Source of the DNA: JBEHYA01 sp048498415
Lineage (GTDB): Bacteria; Pseudomonadota; Alphaproteobacteria; UBA9219; RGZA01
Length of the DNA stretch: 25,670 bases
Assembly: GCA_048498415.1 (NCBI GenBank)
Contig: JBEHYA010000020.1
Span: 1 to 25,670, forward strand
Direction of reading: 5' to 3'
Part shown: piece after piece, positions 1 through 7,552 of the stretch
How positions within the stretch are numbered: position 1 is the stretch's first letter
Layout: every line of letters begins with the position of its first letter
Notes under the pieces: generated by a model
What the model was told of the DNA's origin: nothing
Databases searched by the model: none
What the model saw: the letters and a program-made list of their open reading frames with translations, nothing else
Position numbers and translations under genes: made by a program

Positions 1-43
1 AAGCAATCGCATTTTCCAGTGCGCCATATTCATATTTTAATGG

Positions 44-132
44 TGGTGCGGGCAGCCGGAATTGAACCGGCACGGTCCTTTCGGTCCGAGGGATTTTAAG
101 TCCCTTGCGTCTACCAGTTCCGCCATGCCCGC
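44..132 (-). tRNA. tRNA-Leu (anticodon TAA)
   Basis: On the minus strand a complete class II tRNA can be folded. The acceptor stem GCGGGCA pairs with TGCCCGC, and the discriminator is A followed by an encoded CCA. The anticodon loop reads CTTAAAA with anticodon TAA. There is a long variable arm, as expected for tRNA-Leu, and a T arm GCCGG-TTCAATT-CCGGC. A second CCA triplet (41-43) directly follows the first, which is unusual but probably trimmed. It is transcribed away from tRNA-Asn. Confidence 0.96.
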
Positions 133-151
133 ATACTGGTCATGGCGCTAT

Positions 152-180
152 GCAATAGCGGTTAAAGGGCCACAAAACAA
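152..180 (-). promoter_or_regulatory. possible promoter of tRNA-Leu
   Basis: On the minus strand TTGTTT (175-180) is followed after 17 bases by TATTGC (152-157). The predicted start would be about 13 bases before the tRNA 5' end. The -10 box is weak, so this is a tentative call from spacing and position. Confidence 0.3.
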
Positions 181-243
181 TCACCAACCTTCACGGCCCG
201 CCCGCGGCGTAAAGACATAAGGATTCCCCGCTTATTTCCACGC

Positions 244-272
244 TTGAAGGGCCAGATGTTTCTCGCTATAAG
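244..272 (+). promoter_or_regulatory. sigma70-type promoter of tRNA-Asn
   Basis: TTGAAG (244-249) and TATAAG (267-272) are separated by 17 bases. They are followed by a GC-rich discriminator, typical of stringently controlled stable-RNA promoters. The expected start is near 279, about 14 bases before the mature tRNA. The -10 box lies inside the right arm of a perfect 10-bp inverted repeat (226-235 with 268-277). Confidence 0.6.
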
Positions 273-292
273 CGGGGCCTTAAACCCTCTGT

Positions 293-367
293 TCCCCGAT
301 AGCTCAGTGGTAGAGCAAGCGACTGTTAATCGCTTGGCCGTAGGTTCGAATCCTACTCGGGGAGCCA
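293..367 (+). tRNA. tRNA-Asn (anticodon GTT)
   Basis: A complete 75-nt cloverleaf with encoded CCA. The acceptor stem TCCCCGA pairs with TCGGGGA and the discriminator is G. The D arm contains AGCTCAGTGGTAGAGC, the anticodon loop is CTGTTAA with anticodon GTT, and the T loop is TTCGAAT. It is divergent from tRNA-Leu. Confidence 0.97.
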
Positions 368-461
368 TTTTCCCCCGCCCTTTCCAGTCTTTTCAAGGTT
401 AACGCGCCGTTCCTGCTTTAGAAGCTTGAATGGGGGTGTTTGATTTCGTTTTGTTGCCCTC

Positions 462-1178
462 ATGGCATATCGATTGACTCACCATACCCTGGAAATGGAA
501 GGGCTGGCACAGGCTCTCGCGCATGCGGCGCAGCCGGCGGGAAAGCTCGGCACATTGATCGCCGGTTATCTGACGCGCGCTGAAATGGAAGCCAGGCTTT
601 TGCCCGCGCCAATTGCAGCCACGCGTCACAAACAATGGCTCCTTCAAATTCTGCCGCAGCTCGATTTGAAAGATACGGATGTCTGGGACGGCATTAATGT
701 GTATGTGTCCATGCTACTGACCGATACGCCCCGCACGGATACACCTTCCCAGTATCTCGGCGCCATGGTGGATGACGCGATCACGCCCGCCTTGCAGCGC
801 ATGGGCCGCTATTTTGCGCTTAACACCCTTAATATCGTTTCCACGCGTCTTACGCCGGCCCGTCTGCTTGCCGAAACCGCATTTAAAAAAGACATGCCCA
901 TTGAATGGCAAAGCCTGGCAATTGATCTCTGCCAACATCCTGACGGGGGTCATGCGTTGCTTCGCGCCATCGGCGCAGCGGCGGAATTATACGCCGACAG
1001 CCCGCTTTTCAAGGCGCTTATCAGCCGCCTGCCGCGCTTGCAGCACCAGACGGGTGAAAATTTTTTGGCCGCCGCCGAAACCATTTGCTCGGCGATGCCC
1101 GCCCGCCGCGAACAGGTTATGTTCATTCGCGGGGTTAACGCCCGGCTCGACCCTGTCCCCGTCGCCGGCCTCTCCTGA
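462..1178 (+). CDS. hypothetical protein, 238 aa
   Basis: I do not recognise this protein. It is probably soluble and mostly helical, with no signal peptide, clear membrane segment or catalytic motif. The composition is rich in Ala, Leu and Arg, with scattered His and Pro. No convincing Shine-Dalgarno precedes ATG 462; a later Met at codon 12 (495) is an alternative start with no better ribosome site. Codon use resembles the neighbouring housekeeping genes, and the frame stays open for more than 700 bases up to a strong terminator, which supports a real gene. It sits between tRNA-Asn and amtB and converges on amtB, so context gives no role. Confidence 0.75.
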   Translation: MAYRLTHHTLEMEGLAQALAHAAQPAGKLGTLIAGYLTRAEMEARLLPAPIAATRHKQWLLQILPQLDLKDTDVWDGINVYVSMLLTDTPRTDTPSQYLGAMVDDAITPALQRMGRYFALNTLNIVSTRLTPARLLAETAFKKDMPIEWQSLAIDLCQHPDGGHALLRAIGAAAELYADSPLFKALISRLPRLQHQTGENFLAAAETICSAMPARREQVMFIRGVNARLDPVPVAGLS

Positions 1179-1184
1179 ATAATA

Positions 1185-1214
1185 AAAAACCCCGCCATCG
1201 CTGGCGGGGTTTTT
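1185..1214. terminator. bidirectional Rho-independent terminator
   Basis: An 8-bp GC-rich stem (CCCCGCCA 1190-1197 with TGGCGGGG 1202-1209) closes a TCGC loop. It is flanked by A5 on the left and T5 on the right, so it can end transcription from both directions. It lies between the convergent ends of the 238-aa gene and amtB. Confidence 0.92.
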
Positions 1215-1233
1215 ATTTTGTTGTCGAAGAGAC

Positions 1234-2571
1234 TTAGTGGTTGATCTCTTCGCCATGGTGGTGAACGTCGAGGCCTTTCTTTTCGGCTTCTTCCGTCACG
1301 CGCAGGCCCATCACCATATCCACGATCTTGAGGATGATGAAGGTCACGACGCCGCACCAGACGATCGTCACGCCAACGGCCTTAAGCTGGGTGATCATCT
1401 GCTCGACGCTGCCCTGCGTGCCGCCAATTTCCTTAACGGCCAGCATACCGGTGAGCACCGCGCCAACCGCGCCGCCCACACCGTGCACATAGAAGCAGTC
1501 CAGGCTGTCGTCGACCTTGAAGGCCTTCTTCAGACGGGAGACCGCGAGGTAGCAGGCAATGCCCACGACCACGCCAATCACCAGCGCGCCGGGAACGCCA
1601 ACAAAACCCGAAGCCGGCGTAATGCCGACCAGGCCCGCCACCGCGCCCGTGATTTTGCCCGAGACCGACGGACGGCCCTTATCCAGCCATTCCGAGACCA
1701 TCCACGCCAACGCCGCAGCCGCAGCCGCAACAATGGTGACCGCAGCGGCCATGCCGGCACGGCCATCGGCCGCAACAGCCGAACCCGCGTTAAAGCCAAT
1801 CCAGCCAACCCACAGCAGCGACGCGCCCGTAAGCGCGAAGATCGGGTTGTAAACCGGCGCGCCCGTGGCTTCCACATGGCGGCGGCCAATCACGATGGCG
1901 GCAACCAGGCCGGCCACGCCCGCGTTCACGTGCACAACGGTGCCGCCGGCATAATCCAGCACACCCATCTGCGACAGGAAACCCGCCGGCGCCCATACCC
2001 AGTGGGCAATCGGGGCATACACCGCAATCGACCACAGGCCCAGGAAAACCAGCAGGGACGAGAATTTAATACGATCCGCGAACGCACCCGTAACCAGCGC
2101 CGGGGTAATAATGGCGAAGGTCATCTGGAAGATCATGTACACGGATTCAGGAATGGTCAGGTTTGCAGCGTTGCTCAACCCGGCACCCAGCACGAACGGC
2201 TTGAAGTAATCCGTGCCTTCAAAGAACAGGCGGCTGAAGTCACCCACCAGCGTGGAACCCGCGATGAAGGGAACCGTGCCATTGGTGAACGACAGCGAAT
2301 AACCGATCACTACCCACACAACCGCGACAAGCGAACAGGTCGCGAAGCTTTGCATGGCGGTGGAAAGCATGTTCTGCTTGCGCACCAGGCCGCCGTAGAA
2401 AAGCGCCAGACCCGGAATGGTCATCATGAGCACCAAAGCGGTGGAAGCCAGCATCCACGCCGTATCGCCGCTATTTATAGTGGGCGCATCGGCGGCCAGC
2501 GCCAGGCCCGGCGCTAACATCATCATTGCTGCGGACAAGAGTCCGAGCAAACCGTTACGTTTGTGTGTCAT
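1234..2571 (-). CDS. amtB: ammonium transporter AmtB
   Basis: Amt/MEP/Rh-family ammonium channel of the inner membrane, 445 aa from the chosen start. The N-terminal signal sequence ends ALA-ADA (about residue 27), as in AmtB proteins with a cleaved leader, and about eleven hydrophobic helices follow. The Amt signatures are present: LDYAGGTVVHVN carries the family Asp and the first pore His, GWIGFNAGSA carries the pore Phe and Ser, and FYVHGVGG carries the second pore His. The start at 2571 is preferred because GGAG lies 7-8 bases upstream. An in-frame ATG 12 codons earlier would add MHNLLALTLEKK before the signal peptide. Unusually, no glnK (PII) gene lies next to it. Confidence 0.95.
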   Translation of the reverse strand: MTHKRNGLLGLLSAAMMMLAPGLALAADAPTINSGDTAWMLASTALVLMMTIPGLALFYGGLVRKQNMLSTAMQSFATCSLVAVVWVVIGYSLSFTNGTVPFIAGSTLVGDFSRLFFEGTDYFKPFVLGAGLSNAANLTIPESVYMIFQMTFAIITPALVTGAFADRIKFSSLLVFLGLWSIAVYAPIAHWVWAPAGFLSQMGVLDYAGGTVVHVNAGVAGLVAAIVIGRRHVEATGAPVYNPIFALTGASLLWVGWIGFNAGSAVAADGRAGMAAAVTIVAAAAAALAWMVSEWLDKGRPSVSGKITGAVAGLVGITPASGFVGVPGALVIGVVVGIACYLAVSRLKKAFKVDDSLDCFYVHGVGGAVGAVLTGMLAVKEIGGTQGSVEQMITQLKAVGVTIVWCGVVTFIILKIVDMVMGLRVTEEAEKKGLDVHHHGEEINH

Positions 2572-2653
2572 TTTTTTCTCCAGGGTGAGTGCAAGTAAGT
2601 TGTGCATCGCGGTGATTTTTCTTTTGTGTTTTTATCCGTCTAATGGTTAATGA

Positions 2654-2675
2654 ATTATACACTTCCACATTGGAA
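2654..2675 (-). promoter_or_regulatory. probable amtB promoter -10 with an overlapping dyad
   Basis: On the minus strand a perfect TATAAT (2654-2659) lies about 80 bases before the amtB start, without a good -35 at 16-18 bases. Immediately upstream of the -10 is a perfect dyad TTCCA-N3-TGGAA (2663-2675), where an activator or repressor could bind. No sigma54 GG-N10-GC promoter was seen, although amtB is often nitrogen-controlled. The regulatory role is inferred. Confidence 0.45.
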
Positions 2676-2741
2676 AATTAGCCAGAAGAAAAGCCAGAGT
2701 CGTCGCCAACTGCCCCATAAGCTTTGTAAGGTGTAACCGAA

Positions 2742-3773
2742 ATGCCTGAGAGAATTCTCCACTTGTCGCAAGCGGTCTCTGATTTAGCCACGAAAAAGGT
2801 AGGCGAAATCCAAAAAATTACGGCAACGACACGAATCTTGGCGCTCAACGCCACCATCGAAGCCGCCCGCGCCGGCGATGCCGGCAAAGGCTTTGCGATT
2901 GTTGCGCAACAGGTGCGCGTTATTTCTGAACAGATCGCTAAAATCTCCAAAGAACTCACTGAAGAAATGGGCCGCAAGCTGGCCGAACTTACAACGCTGG
3001 GCCGGAAACTCGTCACGCAAATCCGCGGGCAACGCCTCACCGACCTTGCCCTGAACATGATCGATATCATCGACCGCAATTTATATGAACGCTCCTGCGA
3101 CGTACGCTGGTGGGCAACCGACAGCGCCGTAGTTGATTGCCTGCAGAAACCTTCCAACGAAAGCGCGCTGTTCGCATGCAAGCGTATGGGTGTGATTTTA
3201 GGCGCCTACACTGTTTATCTGGATTTATGGGTCGCCGACCGCACCGGCCGCGTGATCGCCAATGGCCGTCCCGACCGTTATCCAAAAGTGCGTGGCATGA
3301 GCGTGGCGGGCGAAAACTGGTTCAAGCAGGCCATGCACACCAATACCGGCGATGAATTCGTGGTCAACGATATTATGGTCAATACGTCGCTGGATAATAA
3401 AACCGTGGCCACCTATGCCGCCGCTGTGCGCCGCGACGGCGATCTGCATGGTGAAGTGCTGGGCGTGCTCGGCATTTTCTTCGACTGGGGCGCGCAGTCG
3501 CAGAACGTCGTAAATTCCGTGCGCCTGTCGGAAGATGAAAAGAACATCACCCGCGCCATGCTCCTCGATAGCAAGTTCATGATCATCGCTTCAAGCGATG
3601 GCAATGACGTGCTGCAACGCAGCTTCCCGCTAAAAACCGATGATAATAAAACGGGTTCCTATGCCGACCAGCAGGGCAACACCATCGGCTTCGCCCTCAC
3701 CCCCGGCTACGAAACCTATAAAGGTCTCGGCTGGTACGGCTGCATCGTCCAGCAGGCCCGCAAGGAAAGCTGA
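2742..3773 (+). CDS. soluble MCP-like protein with C-terminal Cache-like domain
   Basis: 343 aa with no membrane segment or HAMP domain. Residues about 20-65 (ITATTRILALNATIEAARAG through GKGFAIVAQQVRVIS) are the hairpin tip of a methyl-accepting chemotaxis signalling domain, the part that contacts CheA and CheW. A helical linker (about 65-110) leads to a conserved LYERSCDVRWWATD segment and a sensor region (about 110-340) that resembles a double Cache fold: VADRTGRVIANG, then GENWFKQAM, then a second lobe with LLDSKFMIIASSDG. The order is inverted relative to classical receptors. The signalling helices are short, and few methylation sites are likely. The start is fixed by AAGG at 2728-2731 and an in-frame TAA at 2727-2729. 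It is divergent from amtB. The ligand is unknown. Confidence 0.85.
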   Translation: MPERILHLSQAVSDLATKKVGEIQKITATTRILALNATIEAARAGDAGKGFAIVAQQVRVISEQIAKISKELTEEMGRKLAELTTLGRKLVTQIRGQRLTDLALNMIDIIDRNLYERSCDVRWWATDSAVVDCLQKPSNESALFACKRMGVILGAYTVYLDLWVADRTGRVIANGRPDRYPKVRGMSVAGENWFKQAMHTNTGDEFVVNDIMVNTSLDNKTVATYAAAVRRDGDLHGEVLGVLGIFFDWGAQSQNVVNSVRLSEDEKNITRAMLLDSKFMIIASSDGNDVLQRSFPLKTDDNKTGSYADQQGNTIGFALTPGYETYKGLGWYGCIVQQARKES

Positions 3774-4178
3774 TTAGTTTTCCAGAACCTTGGGTCTTTC
3801 CACGGAACCGTTGCCGGTATAACGGCGCATGCGATTGCCGCTTTCGGCATTCTGCTTCTCAAACTCGTCACATGCTACGTCAACAAATGTGGAGCGGGAG
3901 GCGCCTAGCCAATACAGTGTGACGCGACCGGGCGTCTGGCTTGGCCGATAGCCAATCAACTTATCTGGATTGATGAAGTAAGTGCTATTGGCCGTTGTAA
4001 TCGTTATATAATTTGCATCCTGCAGCAGCGGGCCCATAGCGTCCCGGTCTAATGGCAGCTTTTCAAACTGTTCGACATCATGCTTATGCCCGGGCTGCGG
4101 GTAATACCGGCGCCCTTCGCCCGTACGCATAAACACCACAAACAGCGTATCGTCGTGATTGATAGCCGCACCACTCAT
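3774..4178 (-). CDS. hypothetical protein, 134 aa
   Basis: Not recognised. It is a small soluble protein with a beta-rich appearance and no signal peptide, starting MSGAAINHDDTLFVVFMRTG. It contains NYITITTANSTYFINPDKLIGY and a basic tail. ATG 4178 is chosen because it lies one base after the TAG of the upstream gene (4180-4182), with AAGG shortly before it, which points to translational coupling. A longer reading into the upstream gene would give an Arg/Ser-rich extension that looks non-coding. The stop abuts the stop of the MCP-like gene with no spacing. Together with the preceding gene it forms a two-gene unit of unknown function. Confidence 0.72.
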   Translation of the reverse strand: MSGAAINHDDTLFVVFMRTGEGRRYYPQPGHKHDVEQFEKLPLDRDAMGPLLQDANYITITTANSTYFINPDKLIGYRPSQTPGRVTLYWLGASRSTFVDVACDEFEKQNAESGNRMRRYTGNGSVERPKVLEN

Positions 4179-4179
4179 C

Positions 4180-4671
4180 CTAGCCGTGCCTTGCCTGCTG
4201 TTGCTGCGGTGGGATGCCGACCGAAGTAGGACGCCGCGCTTCCTTCTCACCCGGCAAATCGAATCCCTGCTCGCCCATTTGTCTTACAAATTCACTCACG
4301 ACAATATCAAAAGGCTGCGGGGAATTTGGCAAATCTTTGAAGCGAACGATAACCCGGTCGGGCATATTGCTTGCGACCCATGAGTAGACCTTGCGGGTGT
4401 CAATGACATGATGATCCTGGTCAGTCGACCCACGGACAACCATAAAGTGGCTGGGTTTCTTGCTTAAAATACGGTCGATATCAAGGCCCGGGACACTGCG
4501 GATACGCGACGTCCGCTGGCCACCTACATCATCAATAAAACAGATTTCAATGCCGGCGCGCGGCGCTTCATTGACGTACAAGACATCCGGATGTGTAAAA
4601 ATGGCATCCACCGCCGCCGCGATTTCCTGCGCGTTGGGAATCACACTTTTAAAACGAATAATTTCAGTCAT
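4180..4671 (-). CDS. hypothetical protein, 163 aa
   Basis: Not recognised. It is a soluble mixed alpha/beta protein starting MTEIIRFKSVIPNAQEIAAAVDAIF. The C-terminal tail, which contains GIPPQQQQARHG, appears disordered. The start is supported by AAGGA 8 bases upstream. Both this and the following gene contain short strand-like segments with DTRKVYSWVAS or NPDKLIGYRPS patterns, so a shared ancestry is conceivable but cannot be shown by eye. It is first in a coupled pair and divergent from dnaB across a gap of about 160 bases. Confidence 0.74.
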   Translation of the reverse strand: MTEIIRFKSVIPNAQEIAAAVDAIFTHPDVLYVNEAPRAGIEICFIDDVGGQRTSRIRSVPGLDIDRILSKKPSHFMVVRGSTDQDHHVIDTRKVYSWVASNMPDRVIVRFKDLPNSPQPFDIVVSEFVRQMGEQGFDLPGEKEARRPTSVGIPPQQQQARHG

Positions 4672-4834
4672 GTTTTATGTCCTTAAAAATACCGGCCCAC
4701 ACATTATCAGAGCGCCCTGAAACTATTGCCATTAACCTTATAAATCAAGCAAAGCCCATAAAACCCCCATTTCCCACAGGGTGTGTATAGTTTAGTGCTG
4801 AAATTTTGTGGGCCATCACGCTATAAATTTGCCC

Positions 4835-6334
4835 ATGGCCAGCACCCAATTAACCGTCGTCGCCCCCGCAACCGAGCTCACTACCTCGCGCACGCCTCCG
4901 CAAAATCTGGATGCCGAGCAGGCGCTGCTCGCCGCCATCCTCGGTAATAATCTGGCCTATGAAAAAGTCAGCGAGTTTCTGCGGCCCGAACATTTTTATA
5001 ACGCCGTCTTCTCCCGCATCTATCAAGCCGTCATCACGCTGATAGAACGCGGCCAGAAAGCCGATGCGATTACGCTCAAACATTTTTTCAGCGCCGATCC
5101 CGAGATCGCGCAGCTGGGCGGCGGCGATTATCTCGCCCAGCTTACCGGCAGTTATGTGAGCATCATCAACGCCGCCGATTACGGCCGCACCATCCATGAT
5201 CTGTATCTCCGCCGCCAGCTCGTCGATATCGGCACCGATGTGGTGAACGATGCCTTCGGCGGCGATGTCGAAGAACCTGCGATCACGCAAGTGGAGCAAG
5301 CCGAACAAAAGCTGTTCCAGCTTGCTACCAGTGGCGATATTCGCGGCGGTTTCGTGAGCTTTGCCACATCGCTGCGCAAAGCCCGCGAAATGGCGGAAGC
5401 CGCGTTCAAGAACGATACGCATATCACGGGCGTCACCACCGGCCTTGTGGATATGGATAAAAAACTCGGCGGCCTGCAGCGCTCCGACCTCATCATTCTC
5501 GCCGGCCGCCCCTCCATGGGTAAAACCGCACTCGCCACCAACATGGCCTTCGCCGCCGCGCGGAAATTTTACGAGACGAATGGCAAGGAAGGCGGGGTCA
5601 CCGGCTTCTTCTCCCTCGAAATGTCCGCCGAACAATTGGCCACCCGTCTCATCAGCGAACACGCGCGCATTCCTTCCAACGATATTCGCCGCGGCCAGGT
5701 GCGGCCTGAAGAATTCGGCAAGGTTATTGAGAGCATCAAGGAAATGGAATCCCTGCCGCTCTATATCGATGATACGCCTGGCCTCACCATCGCCGCCCTT
5801 CGCACCCGCGCGCGCCGCATGAAGCGTTCAGCGCATGGCTTGGGATTAATCGTGATCGACTATTTGCAGCTCATGCAGGGCAGCAGCAGTGGCCGCTCCG
5901 AACAGAACCGCGTGCTCGAAATTTCGGAAATTACCCGTGGCCTAAAAGCGATTGCCAAGGAACTGGATGTGCCGGTCATGGCCCTTTCCCAGCTCAGCCG
6001 TGCCGTCGAAGCGCGCGACGATAAGCGCCCGCAGCTTTCCGACCTTCGTGAATCCGGCGCCATCGAACAGGATGCCGACGTGGTCATGTTCGTCTTCCGC
6101 GAAGAATATTACCACAGCCGCGCCGAACCCATGCGCCGCGCTGATGAGACGGATGATAAATTCAACAAGCGCTATGAAGCCTGGCAGGAGCGTGGGTCAA
6201 AAATCCACAACATCGCGGAAGTGATCGTCGCCAAACAACGTCATGGCCCAATTGGTACCGTGGAACTGCAGTTCGAAGGCCAGTTCACCCGCTTCTCCGA
6301 TCTCGCCAAGGAATCCCAGTCAAATTATGACTGA
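4835..6334 (+). CDS. dnaB: replicative DNA helicase DnaB
   Basis: Hexameric 5'-3' helicase of the replication fork, 499 aa from the chosen ATG (E. coli 471). The N-terminal DnaB domain starts with PQNLDAEQALLAAIL at about 22. A linker leads to the RecA-like ATPase: Walker A AGRPSMGKT (about 223-231), Walker B LIVIDYLQLM (about 338-347), and the C-terminal LSQLSRAVEARDDKRPQLSDLRESGAIEQDADVV arginine-finger region. All catalytic motifs are intact and there is no intein. Start choice is uncertain: a GTG at 4808 would add nine residues, and neither start has a good Shine-Dalgarno. It heads the dnaB-alr-mlaE-mlaF run, with a palindromic repeat separating it from alr. Confidence 0.96.
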   Translation: MASTQLTVVAPATELTTSRTPPQNLDAEQALLAAILGNNLAYEKVSEFLRPEHFYNAVFSRIYQAVITLIERGQKADAITLKHFFSADPEIAQLGGGDYLAQLTGSYVSIINAADYGRTIHDLYLRRQLVDIGTDVVNDAFGGDVEEPAITQVEQAEQKLFQLATSGDIRGGFVSFATSLRKAREMAEAAFKNDTHITGVTTGLVDMDKKLGGLQRSDLIILAGRPSMGKTALATNMAFAAARKFYETNGKEGGVTGFFSLEMSAEQLATRLISEHARIPSNDIRRGQVRPEEFGKVIESIKEMESLPLYIDDTPGLTIAALRTRARRMKRSAHGLGLIVIDYLQLMQGSSSGRSEQNRVLEISEITRGLKAIAKELDVPVMALSQLSRAVEARDDKRPQLSDLRESGAIEQDADVVMFVFREEYYHSRAEPMRRADETDDKFNKRYEAWQERGSKIHNIAEVIVAKQRHGPIGTVELQFEGQFTRFSDLAKESQSNYD

Positions 6335-6344
6335 TATTCTTCCA

Positions 6345-6452
6345 CCTCATCCCGTTGAAAAACGGGATCCAGCTAAAGCTGCGTCTGCAGCTAAACATAT
6401 TTGCGCGCAGACGCGCGCATCGCACTGGATACCGGCTTTCGCCGGTATGAGG
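6345..6452. repeat. paired inverted hairpin repeat, short form (copy 1)
   Basis: 108 bp between dnaB and alr, with outer ends CCTCAT (6345-6350) and ATGAGG (6447-6452). The left hairpin is ATCCCGTT (6349-6356), GAAA, AACGGGAT (6361-6368), then CCAG. The right hairpin, in reverse orientation, is CTGG then ATACCGGC (6429-6436), TTTC, GCCGGTAT (6441-6448). The two arms are imperfect inverted copies. The interior holds further dyads: GCGTCTGC (about 6381-6388) complements GCAGACGC (about 6407-6414). It belongs to the same family as the elements at 15270, 20936 and 23895. Confidence 0.85.
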
Positions 6453-6460
6453 TTGTGGGG

Positions 6461-7549
6461 ATGACGAAGGGCGTCACCTGTGTGGTCGATCTGAATGCGG
6501 TGGCGTATAACTACCGCCTGCTGCAATCGCGCGCGCCAAAATCGGAAATCGCCGGAGTCTTCAAAGCCAACGGCTACGGCCTTGGCGCCACCGCGATTGC
6601 CACGGCCCTCAACAAAATCGGCTGCAAAAACTTTTATGTGGCGCTGTTTGATGAAGCCCTAAAACTCCGCGCCGCCCTACCCGCTATCAGCATCGCGGTG
6701 CTTGGCGGTGTGCCAGCCGGCGCGGAAGATGAAGCGCGCGCCAACAACATTCTGCCCGTCATCAACGATCTCGGCGCGCTATCACGCTGGCAGGGCCCGG
6801 CCCTGCTCCACGTCGATACCGGCATGAACCGCCTTGGCCTTGACGCACGCGAATGGAAAAAGCTGTGCGATGATCCGTCGTTAGCCGCGCACGTTCCTTT
6901 CACCCACATCATGTCGCATTTATCTTGCGCGGATGAACCGGAACATCCCCTGAACGCCGAACAGCTCAAAAAGTTTGAAACGATCGCCAAACATTTCCCG
7001 CAGGCCAAACGTTCCTTCGCCAATTCCAACGGCGTTCTGTTAGGCCCCGCCTATCATTTCGATCAATGCCGCCCGGGCCGCGCGCTTTATGGCATGGCAA
7101 CGCCCGCCAGCACCCCGGCCAATCTGCGCAATGCCGTTAGCCTGTTTGCGCCCGTTATCATGGTGCGTTCAATTGACTCCGATATGCCCGTTGGCTACGG
7201 TGCCACGCAGCATATGCGGGCGGGAACGCGCCTGGCCACAATCGCCGCCGGTTACGCCGACGGCCTTCTTAGGGCCCTGAGCAATTCCGACCGGCGTCAG
7301 GTCAGTCACTTCTATATCGGCGATCATAAAGTGCCATTGGTTGGCCGGGTCTCCATGGATTTGATTACGCTTGATGTCAGCCATGTGCCGGAAGCGCTTG
7401 TCCATACAGGCGCGCGGGTTGAAATCATGGGGCCGCATCAATCGGCCGATGAATTGGCGGCAAGCGCCGGCACCATCGGCTACGAGATGCTCACCAATAT
7501 TTCAGCGCGCGTGACCCGCAAATATGTTCCTTTATCTGAGGCCGCATAA
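6461..7549 (+). CDS. alr: alanine racemase
   Basis: PLP enzyme that interconverts L- and D-alanine for peptidoglycan, 362 aa. The N-terminal alpha/beta barrel carries the PLP-binding lysine in VFKANGYGLG (K35). The C-terminal beta domain contains the GYADG segment with the second catalytic tyrosine (about Y265) and GRVSMD. The start at 6461 is preferred: the protein then begins MTKGVTCVVDLNAVAYNYR as in the family, and GAGG lies 8 bases upstream. An earlier in-frame ATG (6401) lies inside the palindromic repeat and would add repeat-encoded residues (RIALDTGFRRYEVVG). The stop is 3 bases from mlaE. Confidence 0.95.
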   Translation: MTKGVTCVVDLNAVAYNYRLLQSRAPKSEIAGVFKANGYGLGATAIATALNKIGCKNFYVALFDEALKLRAALPAISIAVLGGVPAGAEDEARANNILPVINDLGALSRWQGPALLHVDTGMNRLGLDAREWKKLCDDPSLAAHVPFTHIMSHLSCADEPEHPLNAEQLKKFETIAKHFPQAKRSFANSNGVLLGPAYHFDQCRPGRALYGMATPASTPANLRNAVSLFAPVIMVRSIDSDMPVGYGATQHMRAGTRLATIAAGYADGLLRALSNSDRRQVSHFYIGDHKVPLVGRVSMDLITLDVSHVPEALVHTGARVEIMGPHQSADELAASAGTIGYEMLTNISARVTRKYVPLSEAA

Positions 7550-7552
7550 CAT

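Noticed and set aside
1237..2517. Long open frame on the plus strand opposite amtB (426 codons)
   Set aside because: It is rich in Arg, His and Asn with no domain, and mirrors the GC-biased codons of amtB, whose protein is clearly real.
4672..4834. Promoter for dnaB at TATAGT (4786-4791)
   Set aside because: No acceptable -35 box at 16-18 bases upstream; not strong enough to list.
4850..5662. 270-codon open frame opposite dnaB
   Set aside because: Antisense shadow of a strongly conserved helicase gene; Gly/Ala/Phe/Ile-rich composition with no motif.
6401..6460. Upstream in-frame start for alr
   Set aside because: The added residues are encoded by the palindromic repeat and are not part of the alanine racemase fold; ATG 6461 has a spaced GAGG.
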